Below the pieces are notes generated by a model. It was not told the DNA's origin, did not search any database, and worked only from the letters and a program-made list of their open reading frames with translations. From Sphaerospermopsis kisseleviana NIES-73 (GTDB taxonomy: Bacteria > Cyanobacteriota > Cyanobacteriia > Cyanobacteriales > Nostocaceae): DNA of 40,603 bases. Shown in pieces: positions 7,929 to 17,303 of this stretch. The stretch covers positions 3,546,439 through 3,587,041 of the forward strand of contig NZ_AP018314.1 in the NCBI RefSeq assembly GCF_002368075.1, written 5' to 3'. Position numbers and translations under genes: made by a program. The stretch's first letter is position 1. Each line of letters begins with the position of its first letter.

Positions 7929-9581
7929 TTAGATACCATGACTTTTACCAACCACCCAATGACGACGGAAAAAGCGAGATAAAGCAGACTCTTCCAAAGA
8001 TAAATAAATTGGTCTACCATGTGGGCAGGTCTGGGGGTTGCGGGTGCGTTGCCAATCATCTAATAATTGCTGCATTTCTGGTAAAGTCATTGGTGTACCA
8101 TTGCGGATAGCACTGCGACAAGCAACAGCAACCTGGGCGGTTTGTAAGTCTCCTCCTAAACTTAATTCTAATAATGCTTCGGCGCAATCTTCCCGTGTTT
8201 TTAACATTGCGGGAACTGTACGTACAGCCCAAAGTTTTTCCCCAAAAGTTTCAATATCTAAGTTAATTCTTTGTAATTGGGCAACCTGAGAAGGTAATAA
8301 TTGATAAAGAATAATTGGTGTTTCTACAGGCACTATTTCCCATTCATCACAGATTTTTTCATATAAAACTCTTTCATGGGCAATGTGTTGTTCTACTAAC
8401 CACATTCCTCCTGGATGTTCAGCAACAATATACATATTGCTCACTTGGGCAACGGCTTTTAAGTAATTCTGTGTTTTTGTATCTGCATTTTTAGAACTAA
8501 AGTTATAACTACCTTTTTTTTCTGCAACTTTAAGTAAGTTACTTACTCGAGTTGTGTGAACTGAATCTTTTAAATTAGCTTCAGAAATATAGAATGCTTG
8601 ATTAATCGTTTCGCTAATTTTTTCTTGCCAAGCATTAATTTCATTTAAATAAATTTCTGTTTTGGCAGGGTGGCGATTCCAGTTAATTTGATCAGGGGAA
8701 ATGGTAAGATGTAAAAAACAAACCGGATAGCGATCGCGTGGTAAGGTTTTATGAAATGCTGCAAAAATTGTTTGTTCTAATTCTGGTGATTTAATGATTC
8801 TGCCATTAATGGCTACTTTTACCCAGTCAGGTTTATGACGGTGACATCTATCAGGTAAACCTATTACTAAGTTAATTGTAGATTGCGGATTTGGTATTTC
8901 TATCTTTAATTCTTTTAAATCACCTGGTTTAATTTGGGTGAGAATTTGCGGAATTAATTTACCTGGACTTGCAGTTTGACAAATAGTGAACCATTCCCGA
9001 TCATTTTGCCAAACTTGATAAGTAATATGAGGATGACATAAAGCAATTTGTTGAATGATTGTTTGTACAGCTTTCATTTGCTGTGTGGCGTTCGGTAAAC
9101 CTTGACGACGTGCGGGATAATTAGCAAATAAATTATCAACAGTAACAACAGTACCAGAAGCGATCGCTACTACTTCTGTTTTAATAACTTCCCCATCATT
9201 GCCATAAACAACCTGCCATCCTTCATTTCCTCCCACCGGACGGCTAAAAATTTCTAAATCTGCTAAAGTTGCTAAACTATGTAACGCTTCTCCACGAAAA
9301 CCTAAACTTTTAATTTTCCACAAATCATCTGAAGAATGAATTTTACTGGTAGTATGTGCTGTTGCCGCTTGTTGTAAATCATCTAAATTCATACCACAAC
9401 CATTATCAGCTACCCGCACTCGCCATTGTTGTGTCCATAAAGAAATTACAATGCGCGTTGCACCAGCATCTAAGGAATTTTCTACTAATTCCCGAACCAC
9501 AGAAGCAAAACTATCTATTACTTCTCCTGCTGTAATCAGATATACGACTTCTGTAGGTAAAGATTGTATTGTAGATGCCAT
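7929..9581 (-). CDS. mutL: DNA mismatch repair protein MutL
   Basis: A 550-residue GHKL ATPase that links MutS recognition to strand incision. The N-terminal ATPase motifs are clear: ELVENSLDAGATRI, DNGCGM, TSKI and GFRGEALHSLA. The middle domain has the VKVAINGRII and NRHPAKTEIYL segments. The C-terminal dimerisation/endonuclease domain starts near residue 375; it has EQHIAHERVLYE where endonuclease MutLs have DQHAxxExxxE, so the first Asp is replaced by Glu and Ala by Ile, while the CPHGRP metal motif near the C-terminus is intact. It is therefore probably a metal-dependent nicking MutL, as expected in bacteria without MutH, with a slightly variant site. The ATG at 9581 gives the canonical N-terminus (ASTIQSLPTEVVYLITAGEVIDS). 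Confidence 0.96.
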   Translation of the reverse strand: MASTIQSLPTEVVYLITAGEVIDSFASVVRELVENSLDAGATRIVISLWTQQWRVRVADNGCGMNLDDLQQAATAHTTSKIHSSDDLWKIKSLGFRGEALHSLATLADLEIFSRPVGGNEGWQVVYGNDGEVIKTEVVAIASGTVVTVDNLFANYPARRQGLPNATQQMKAVQTIIQQIALCHPHITYQVWQNDREWFTICQTASPGKLIPQILTQIKPGDLKELKIEIPNPQSTINLVIGLPDRCHRHKPDWVKVAINGRIIKSPELEQTIFAAFHKTLPRDRYPVCFLHLTISPDQINWNRHPAKTEIYLNEINAWQEKISETINQAFYISEANLKDSVHTTRVSNLLKVAEKKGSYNFSSKNADTKTQNYLKAVAQVSNMYIVAEHPGGMWLVEQHIAHERVLYEKICDEWEIVPVETPIILYQLLPSQVAQLQRINLDIETFGEKLWAVRTVPAMLKTREDCAEALLELSLGGDLQTAQVAVACRSAIRNGTPMTLPEMQQLLDDWQRTRNPQTCPHGRPIYLSLEESALSRFFRRHWVVGKSHGI

Positions 9582-9792
9582 GTTCCAGAATTGAAAATTA
9601 AAAATTAAAGATTAAAAATTGTCGGGATGTACAGATAATTAGTTTACAATAGTTAGACTTAATTTAGCCGCATAAATTGTAATTATAATTTTAGTTAACA
9701 TCTCTAAAGAATTTTAGATAAATTGTCAAAAAAACCGAATTTTCAAAGTATTTTTGATAGATTGCTGGTAAAGTCTTAAACTAAAAACGCCA

Positions 9793-10119
9793 ATGAGTAA
9801 TTTAGTTGCTGATGTTAATGAATTAATATCGCGTCTAGAATGGGGTCAACCCGCCTTTACAATTATTGATGTACGCGATCGCCTTACCTACAACCACGGC
9901 CATATCACAGGTGCTATTTCCATTCCCCTCAACGACTTAGCCGACCGTGCAAAAACCAGCTTGCATAAACAACGCCAAATCTACGTTTATGGCGACCATG
10001 ATACCCATGCTAATCTGGCAGTTAGTATTTTAGGCGCTGCCGGGTTTAGAGATGTCTGTGTTATTCAAGGTGGCCTAGACGCTTGGAAAACAGTGGGTGG
10101 CGCGACAGAAGGCGTTTAA
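9793..10119 (+). CDS. Rhodanese-domain protein lacking the active-site cysteine
   Basis: A 108-residue single-domain protein. FTIIDVRDRLTYNHGHITGAISIPL (residues 22-46) is the rhodanese fold signature, and GFRDVCVIQGGLDAWK matches the C-terminal helix and strand. The active-site loop, normally a Cys followed by five or six residues after the VVY strand, reads YVYGDHDTHANLA, with Gly67 at the Cys position. Sulfurtransferase activity is therefore unlikely; a binding or regulatory role is more probable. It is divergent from mutL, with an AT-rich 210 bp spacer, and is followed by a 28-bp perfect palindrome that probably ends its transcript. The start has no strong ribosome binding site. Confidence 0.82.
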   Translation: MSNLVADVNELISRLEWGQPAFTIIDVRDRLTYNHGHITGAISIPLNDLADRAKTSLHKQRQIYVYGDHDTHANLAVSILGAAGFRDVCVIQGGLDAWKTVGGATEGV

Positions 10120-10284
10120 CAGTTAATGAAGGCAACAGGCAAAAGGCAACAGGCAAAAGTTGATAAAAATTAATCAACTTTTATCAACTTTTATCAATTT
10201 TATCTTGTGTTCTCTGCCTTTGCTTCTTCCTCAATATTGTCTATGAGAAGTGACGCAAGATTGGACTAAAAACCTCATTATTGC

Positions 10285-10312
10285 GTAGGGGTAATTCATG
10301 AATTACCCCTAC
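10285..10312. terminator. Perfect 28-bp palindrome between convergent genes
   Basis: GTAGGGGTAATTCA is followed directly by its exact reverse complement, then CTTTTGTTCTGTTTT. It lies between the convergent rhodanese and adenosine-deaminase-like genes. A palindrome works on both strands, so a bidirectional terminator is likely. The G-run/C-run ends also resemble other dispersed palindromes in this window. Confidence 0.6.
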
Positions 10313-10339
10313 TTTTGTTCTGTTTTGCTTAATTCCTGT

Positions 10340-11374
10340 CTATATCAAAACCTTAGCTGGTTCAGGTTTCAATAAACCACTTAACAAAGATGCAGGACGT
10401 TGATCATGAGGCCAAGCAAAAGCATGGCGAAAAGCGGCATCTTGACAGGCTTGAAGTTGTTGGAAATTAATAATGTCGTAAGTCAGCAGATTTTCATATT
10501 CAAAAGGTAAACGGACATTATGTAAACCTGCGTTATCAGTACAGATGGCAATATCAACCCCAGTTTCAAAACATCGATCAAAAACCAATTTTAACTGCCG
10601 GATATCCTGTAAAGTTCCTGTTTTTAAGTAAGTCGTGGGACAAACTTCTAAACATTGTCCTCTTCTGGCTAAATCTGGCAATAATTGAGGATAAAGTAAA
10701 GGAATTTGGATACCGTGACCAATTCGCATTAAATAAGGTAAAAGTTCGGGATAACAACCATCTTTGGTTTCATAAAGATGTCCGGTAGTCTTCAAACCCA
10801 AAGAACGGGCATAGTTATATAAACTAATCCATTCTGGCATTCTTTCCCCATAAATGCGATCGCCACCTGCCACATCCACCGCACAAACATATTCTCTATT
10901 TTGTGCTGCTAAATCCACAATAGCCTTATTTACCTCAAAAGGTAAACGAGAGTGCATACAGAGAATTTGACTATTAACAATGGGATATTCCAAAGAATGA
11001 CTCGCTTTACCCACAATTTCCACAATTTCCGCCATCTTATCAATTCTGGCGTTTTGACTCAGATGTTCAGGAGTGCGTAAATAGGGAGTATAACGCAATT
11101 CTAAATAAGCCAAATTTTCAAAGATATACGCACCACGCAACAAACGATAGATAAAGTAAGGTAAAGTTTCCACAGTTTGCACACTTTCCACTAAAGTATG
11201 CAATTCTAAATACTCATCTAAAGTATTGCGGGGACGGGTGTAAAAATCCTCAAATTCAGAATATTCAGCAAACCGAGAAATTAAATCTGTAGCATGGCGC
11301 TGAAAATACCGCCACAACACACGGGGGACGACGGAACCCCCCAGGTGTCTATGTAACTCAGCGTATAAGGCCAT
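10340..11374 (-). CDS. Adenosine deaminase-family protein with variant active site
   Basis: A 344-residue amidohydrolase. The first zinc motif HxHLGGS is ELHRHLGGS (H8, H10). The next metal/acid motif, HAGE in classical adenosine deaminase, is HLYE here (TTGHLYET), keeping the His ligand and the catalytic Glu. RIGHGI supplies the third His region. The TDDP motif is replaced by CTDNAGLHN: the zinc-binding Asp is kept but the second Asp, which contacts the purine N7 in adenosine deaminase, is Asn. Metal chemistry is thus likely intact but substrate preference is uncertain. The gene is divergent from purA across about 180 bp, so a link to purine metabolism is suggested by location only. Confidence 0.8.
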   Translation of the reverse strand: MALYAELHRHLGGSVVPRVLWRYFQRHATDLISRFAEYSEFEDFYTRPRNTLDEYLELHTLVESVQTVETLPYFIYRLLRGAYIFENLAYLELRYTPYLRTPEHLSQNARIDKMAEIVEIVGKASHSLEYPIVNSQILCMHSRLPFEVNKAIVDLAAQNREYVCAVDVAGGDRIYGERMPEWISLYNYARSLGLKTTGHLYETKDGCYPELLPYLMRIGHGIQIPLLYPQLLPDLARRGQCLEVCPTTYLKTGTLQDIRQLKLVFDRCFETGVDIAICTDNAGLHNVRLPFEYENLLTYDIINFQQLQACQDAAFRHAFAWPHDQRPASLLSGLLKPEPAKVLI

Positions 11375-11542
11375 AATGGTAACTTTTAGATAAAAATTTT
11401 ACTAATTGTAACAAAATTTATAAATAAAAAAATATATTAATAATTTTACCAACCACCAGTACCCAGTCATCAGTCACAAAGTTATTGACAAAAGCTAAAA
11501 AAACTGCTAATAATTAATATTTGTGGAAACTTTACCCTTTAA

Positions 11543-12880
<1,338 letters not shown>

Positions 12881-12881
12881 T

Positions 12882-12909
12882 AATTGACAATTGACAATTG
12901 ACAATTGAC
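12882..12909. repeat. STRR array AATTGAC x4
   Basis: Four perfect tandem copies of AATTGAC lie immediately after the purA stop, followed by degenerate units. This is a heptanucleotide STRR of the type known in heterocystous cyanobacteria. Confidence 0.9.
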
Positions 12910-12944
12910 AACTAACAACCAACCACTAAAACATTAAGAGTAGT

Positions 12945-13241
12945 ATGGCGATCGCATTAGAATCTCACAAACGTCCAGAAGGTAGCAAGCCCAATGCTTT
13001 GCGACGTTCTGGTTTAATCCCCGCGAATTTGTACGGACACAACGGTGCGGAATCAATTTCTTTAGTAGTTGATGCAAAAACCGTTGAACGCTTGCTCAAA
13101 CAAGCTGCTCCCAACAAAACCGAAATTGAACTCAATATTCCTGAACTTCAGTGGACTGGTAAAACCGTACTCCGCGAAGTTCAAATTCACCCAGCCAAGG
13201 GTACACCTTACCATCTCAGTTTTTTTGCTGCTAAAGCCTAA
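12945..13241 (+). CDS. rplY: Ribosomal protein bL25 (short form)
   Basis: A 98-residue protein beginning [21 protein letters not shown]. The segments [28 protein letters not shown] and [21 protein letters not shown] match the 5S-rRNA-binding N-terminal domain of bL25. The longer CTC-type C-terminal domain is absent, as in other short forms. It is part of the large subunit central protuberance. The start ATG overlaps a GCGATCGC (HIP1) octamer in its second and third codons. The gene is followed by a strong intrinsic terminator and may be cotranscribed with purA. Confidence 0.92.
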   Translation: MAIALESHKRPEGSKPNALRRSGLIPANLYGHNGAESISLVVDAKTVERLLKQAAPNKTEIELNIPELQWTGKTVLREVQIHPAKGTPYHLSFFAAKA

Positions 13242-13309
13242 AAGATGGTGTGCATTTTATCTTCAATAGCACTTAAATAGCACTTAAATTTTGTCATAAT
13301 TGCTGAATG

Positions 13310-13337
13310 AACCAGGGTTAAACCCCTGGTTTTTTTT
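13310..13337 (+). terminator. Intrinsic terminator after rplY
   Basis: AACCAGGG, loop TTAAAC, then CCCTGGTT give a perfect 8-bp stem, followed by a run of T up to 13337. It is a textbook rho-independent terminator on the plus strand for the purA/rplY transcript. Confidence 0.9.
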
Positions 13338-13436
13338 GTTAAGCTATCAGGGTTAATATAGCAGGAGTCAGGAGTCGTAGGGGCGAAGTAGGGGCGAAGT
13401 AGGGGCGAAGCCTGCCTGTCGGCAGACAGGCATTCG

Positions 13437-13600
13437 GAAAATAACCTGTGATAAAAATTGATAATTTATCGGCCGAATGCTTCGCCCTTACAGGAAAATA
13501 ACCTTTTCATAAAATTGATAATTTATCGCCTGAATGCTTCGCCCTTACAGGAAAATAGCCTTTTCATAAAATTGATAATTGGTCGCCCGAATGCTGATGC
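13437..13600. repeat. 57-bp tandem repeat, nearly three copies
   Basis: Units begin at 13437, 13494 and 13551 with GAAAATA, each about 57 bp. The third diverges after about 45 bp. The array sits inside a larger block (13363-13638) bounded by direct copies of AGGAGTCAGGAGT and preceded by three copies of AGGGGCGAAGT and the palindrome GCCTGTC-GGCA-GACAGGC. Because 57 is a multiple of three, one frame stays open as a 19-residue repeat peptide, but no ribosome binding site or family match supports translation. Confidence 0.85.
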
Positions 13601-13819
13601 TTCCAGCACGCTTCGCGAACACCCGTACAGGAGTCAGGAGTAAAACCCTTATTATCACTAGCTTTTAGCTTTTGAGAATGTCCTAACTACTCTGTCTACA
13701 GCTATATCTTATAAAATTATTTCCGCTGATACTTGTATGGGTTGACCTGTGTTTATCTGCGGCTAAAAATCCAACTTCCAAAAATCCAACTTCCAACATC
13801 CAACACTGGTATAAATATT

Positions 13820-15367
13820 ATGACACAAGCTAATCTTCCAGCTTTAATTGAACAAATGTTACAACCAGGATTTTATCCTCATGGGGTAACAGAACCAATT
13901 CAACTGATTCAAACTCATGCTTCTTATGTGTTACTCACTGGAGAATATGTCTATAAACTGAAAAAACCTATAAATTTTGGCTTTTTAGATTATTCCACAT
14001 TAGAAAAGCGGTTACATTGTTGCCAGGAAGAGTTACGTTTAAATCAGCGAGGCGCAGGTGAACTGTATTTGCAAGTATTACCTATTACCTGCACAGGAGA
14101 ACAATACCATTTAGCGGGAACGGGGGAAGTTGTAGAATATGCGCTAAAAATGCGTCAATTTCCCCAATATGCCTTATTTAGTGAACTTTTTTCCCAGGGT
14201 AAGTTAAATGAAATGCACTTGCAGGAATTAGGACGGGTAGTATCTGAATACCATGCAAAGTCCCAGACAAATGATTACATTCGCAGTTTTGGGCAAATCT
14301 CAGAAGTGCGGTTGACTATTAATGAGAATTATAACCAAACTTTAAAGTATATTGGTGGTCCCCAAACCCAGCAACAGTTTACAGAAACAAAAGCATATAC
14401 AGATAACTTTTTTAACCAAAATCCAGAATTATTTACTAGCAGAATTACCAATAACTACATCCGTGAATGTCACGGGGATTTACACCTGCGAAATATTGCT
14501 CTTTGGCATGATAAAATCATGTTATTCGATTGTATAGAATTTAATGAGCCGTTTCGCTTTGTAGATGTCATGTATGATGTGGCATTTACGGTCATGGATA
14601 TTGAAGCAAAAGGGCGGAAAGATTTAGCAAATGCTTTTTTAAATGCTTATGTTGAACAAACTGGAGACTGGGAAGGTTTACAGGTATTACCTTTATATTT
14701 AAGTCGTCAAGCTTATGTGCGGGCAAAAGTGACATCATTTTTATTAGATGATCCTAGTGTACCCGCAGATGTGAAAGAAGAAGCCGCAAAAACAGCATCT
14801 GCATATTATCGTCAAGCTTGGGAGTATACTAAACCCAAACAAGGACAATTGATTTTAATGTCCGGGTTATCAGGTTCTGGTAAAAGTACCACTGCTAGAT
14901 ATTTAGCGCGTAAACTAGGAGCAGTTCACTTGCGTTCTGATGCAGTGCGGAAACATTTAGCAGGTATTCCTTTATTAGAACGTGGTGGAAATGAGATATA
15001 TACACCGGAAATGACTCAAAAGACTTATGACAGATTGTTAACATTGGGAATTACACTGGCTAATCAAGGTTGGCGTGTGATTTTAGATGCCAAGTATGAC
15101 CGTCAACACTTACGCCAGCAAGCGATTAATCAAGCTACTCAACATCAATTACCCCTACAGATTATCCACTGTACAGCACCGTTAGAAGTATTGCAAGAAC
15201 GACTTGTTAACCGTACTGGTGATATTGCTGATGCTACCGCTGATTTATTGGTATCTCAACTCAACCAAGCTGAACCATTCACAGACAAAGAACAACCCTA
15301 CATTAAAATCTTGGATACAACTCAACCACTGGAGGAACAATTAAAAGAATTTGGTATTGATAGATAG
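13820..15367 (+). CDS. APH-like phosphotransferase fused to P-loop kinase domain
   Basis: A 515-residue protein. Residues about 30-320 resemble aminoglycoside phosphotransferase/choline kinase-like enzymes: YKLKKP near the N-terminus, the catalytic HGDLHLRN at 218-225 and the Mg-binding FDCIEF at 236-241. Residues about 343-510 are a separate P-loop kinase: GLSGSGKST (349-357), then RSDAVRK and a VILDAKY strand, similar to gluconate/zeta-toxin/chloramphenicol-phosphotransferase-like small-molecule kinases. Such fusions are widespread conserved hypotheticals in bacteria; the substrate is unknown and no antibiotic resistance should be inferred. The ATG at 13820 is chosen because an upstream in-frame start at 13733 would translate intergenic repeats (AATCCAACTTCC). 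Probably a cytoplasmic single-gene unit. Confidence 0.85.
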   Translation: MTQANLPALIEQMLQPGFYPHGVTEPIQLIQTHASYVLLTGEYVYKLKKPINFGFLDYSTLEKRLHCCQEELRLNQRGAGELYLQVLPITCTGEQYHLAGTGEVVEYALKMRQFPQYALFSELFSQGKLNEMHLQELGRVVSEYHAKSQTNDYIRSFGQISEVRLTINENYNQTLKYIGGPQTQQQFTETKAYTDNFFNQNPELFTSRITNNYIRECHGDLHLRNIALWHDKIMLFDCIEFNEPFRFVDVMYDVAFTVMDIEAKGRKDLANAFLNAYVEQTGDWEGLQVLPLYLSRQAYVRAKVTSFLLDDPSVPADVKEEAAKTASAYYRQAWEYTKPKQGQLILMSGLSGSGKSTTARYLARKLGAVHLRSDAVRKHLAGIPLLERGGNEIYTPEMTQKTYDRLLTLGITLANQGWRVILDAKYDRQHLRQQAINQATQHQLPLQIIHCTAPLEVLQERLVNRTGDIADATADLLVSQLNQAEPFTDKEQPYIKILDTTQPLEEQLKEFGIDR

Positions 15368-15437
15368 CTAGAATTTGCTTTGATTCCTTATTTCCTATTT
15401 CCTATTTCCTGAAGTGATATAATAGGATAATTAAAAC

Positions 15438-15623
15438 GTAAGTATTCAGCCGTCAGCCGTCGGTTTCCGTTAGCAGCAGGTTAAAAAACACGAATTTCAT
15501 CTGGCAAATTTTCCTCATCAACACTTACAGAATGTGGCAATATTATGATTTGAGCAAGAATCTGTCTACTTACTAGGTAAAAGCTGATTACTGATTACTG
15601 ATTACTGATAGCTGAATGCTTAC
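15438..15623. mobile_element. 186-bp MITE-like insertion with terminal inverted repeats and target duplication
   Basis: The left end GTAAGTATTCAGC (15438-15450) matches the reverse complement of the right end GCTGAATGCTTAC (15611-15623) at 12 of 13 positions, and similarity extends a few bases further inward. The element is flanked by direct repeats ATTAAAAC at 15430-15437 and 15624-15631. The sequence upstream of the neighbouring Uma2 duplicate (around 16386-16420) has the same flanks joined directly, i.e. an empty site. The interior has no transposase. On the minus strand it ends a short frame LPHSVSVDEENLPDEIRVF, perhaps a captured gene tail, and holds three copies of the heptamer GATTACT. 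Confidence 0.8.
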
Positions 15624-15647
15624 ATTAAAACTGCGAGGTGAATTTCT

Positions 15648-16304
15648 ATGGTAATTCTAGCACCTACTCACAGCGACACTCACACCAATAGCATCATCCT
15701 CCATAATATTTCTTGGAATACTTTTGAAAGGATTTTATTAGAAACAGGTGATACTCGCAATAACAGGTTTACTTATAATCAGGGAATCTTAGAAATTATG
15801 ACTCCATTAATGCCCCATGAACATAATAACCGTTTGTTACAAAATCTCATTATTGTTTTAGTTGAAGAGTTAAATCTGAACGTTAAAAGCACAGGTTCAT
15901 TAACTTGTAAAAGAGAAGATTTAGCTAGGGGTGTAGAACCTGATTCTAGTTTCTATATTCAAAATGAACCAATCATGAGAAATAAAACCAGTTTAGATTT
16001 AACCCAAGATCCGCCACCTGATTTAGTTATCGAAGTTGATTATGCTAGTTCTTCTATTGATAAGTTACCAATTTATTTAGCTTTAGGTGTTCCTGAAGTT
16101 TGGCGTTATGATGAACCTGTAATGCAAATTTATAGTTTAGCTGATGGTAAATATATTCCTGGTAGTAGTTCACCAACCTTTGCTAATTTATCTTTAAATA
16201 CAGAAGTGCCTCAGTTTTTAGCTTCTAGCTTAGAAATAGGTGAAATGGCAATGATTAGGAATTTTAGAAGTTGGATAAAAACGCAAGTAGAAAATATTAA
16301 ATAA
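15648..16304 (+). CDS. Uma2 family endonuclease-like protein (copy 1)
   Basis: A 218-residue Uma2 (DUF820) protein with a PD-(D/E)XK-like core: GVEPDSSFYI, PPDLVIEVDYASSS (Asp and Glu) and IDKLPIYLALGVPEVWRYD (the Lys-bearing helix). Uma2 proteins are very numerous in cyanobacteria; nuclease activity is predicted from the fold and no cellular role is established. The start ATG at 15648 follows GCGAGGTGAATTTCT, with a modest GAGGTG ribosome binding site. This gene and the next are almost identical in DNA, a recent 778-bp-period tandem duplication. The 186-bp MITE-like element lies just upstream of this copy only and may change its promoter. Confidence 0.85.
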   Translation: MVILAPTHSDTHTNSIILHNISWNTFERILLETGDTRNNRFTYNQGILEIMTPLMPHEHNNRLLQNLIIVLVEELNLNVKSTGSLTCKREDLARGVEPDSSFYIQNEPIMRNKTSLDLTQDPPPDLVIEVDYASSSIDKLPIYLALGVPEVWRYDEPVMQIYSLADGKYIPGSSSPTFANLSLNTEVPQFLASSLEIGEMAMIRNFRSWIKTQVENIK

Positions 16305-16305
16305 A

Positions 16306-17180
16306 TGTCAGAATTAGGATATCCAGGATTTGAGGATTTACAGGATTACTATTAAAAATAGTCCAGAAAAATCGTTATTATAAAAGTGATATAATAGAAT
16401 AATTAACAATGCGAGGTGAATTTATATGGTAACTCTAGCACCTACTCACAGCGACACTCACACCAATAGCGTCATCCTCCATAATATTTCCTGGAATACT
16501 TTTGAAAGGATTTTATTAGAAACAGGTGATACTCGCAATAACAGGTTTACTTATAATCAGGGAATCTTAGAAATTATGACTCCATTAATGCCCCATGAAC
16601 ATAATAAAAGATTGATAGAAAAACTCATTGATACTTTAGTTGAAGAGTTAAATCTGAACGTTAAAAGCACAGGTTCATTAACTTGTAAAAGAGAAGATTT
16701 AGCTAGGGGTGTAGAACCTGATTCTAGTTTCTATATTCAAAATGAACCAATCATGAGAAATAAAACCAGTTTAGATTTAACCCAAGATCCCCCACCTGAT
16801 TTAGTTATCGAAGTTGATTATGCTAGTTCTTCTATTGATAAGTTACCAATTTATTTAGCTTTAGGTGTTCCTGAAGTTTGGCGTTATGATGAACCGGTAA
16901 TGCAAATTTATAGTTTAGCTGATGGTAAATATATTCCTGGTAATAGTTCACCAACCTTTGCTAATTTATCTTTAAATACAGAAGTGCCTCAGTTTTTAGC
17001 TTCTAGCTTAGAAATAGGTGAAATGGCAATGATTAGGAATTTTAGAAGTTGGATAAAAACGCAAATATCAGAGAATGTCTGAATCAGGATATCCGGGATT
17101 TAAGGATTTACAGGATAATTCGTAATTATTTTGTCTGAGTCAGGATGTCCAGGATTTGAGGATTTAGAGGATTTATAGGA
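16306..17180. repeat. Three dispersed copies of a ~42-bp repeat around Uma2 copies
   Basis: The pattern TGTCTGAATCAGGATATCC, then AGGATTTGAGGATTTACAGGAT occurs at 16306-16347, 17076-17117 (overlapping the stop of the second Uma2 gene) and 17132-17180. It contains internal GGATTT repetition. Copies at equivalent places after both Uma2 duplicates show that it was part of the duplicated unit; the third is an extra copy. No coding capacity is seen. Confidence 0.8.
16426..17082 (+). CDS. Uma2 family endonuclease-like protein (copy 2)
   Basis: A 218-residue near-duplicate of the preceding gene. The protein differs mainly in residues about 61-72, where copy 1 has NNRLLQNLIIVL and copy 2 has NKRLIEKLIDTL, and in the last few residues (QISENV against QVENIK). 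The same PD-(D/E)XK-like residues are present. The upstream DNA (GTGATATAATAGAATAATTAAC, then GCGAGGTGAATTT) matches that of copy 1 without the insertion element, so this copy keeps the ancestral promoter arrangement; a TATAAT is visible in it. The clustered substitutions suggest conversion from another paralogue or local selection. Confidence 0.85.
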   Translation: MVTLAPTHSDTHTNSVILHNISWNTFERILLETGDTRNNRFTYNQGILEIMTPLMPHEHNKRLIEKLIDTLVEELNLNVKSTGSLTCKREDLARGVEPDSSFYIQNEPIMRNKTSLDLTQDPPPDLVIEVDYASSSIDKLPIYLALGVPEVWRYDEPVMQIYSLADGKYIPGNSSPTFANLSLNTEVPQFLASSLEIGEMAMIRNFRSWIKTQISENV

Positions 17181-17303
17181 TGGTTATTGATAAATTGTCT
17201 GTGAATATTTAGATTTTATAAAATAAGACTACACCAAATAGTAAAAACATCAAATACAGAGTATAATTAAAATATAAAAGTTTGATATTGAGGATATTCA
17301 AAA

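Noticed and set aside
13437-13643. CRISPR array or small protein gene
   Set aside because: Tandem 57-bp units with no unique spacers; the open frame is a by-product of a period divisible by three and has no ribosome binding site.
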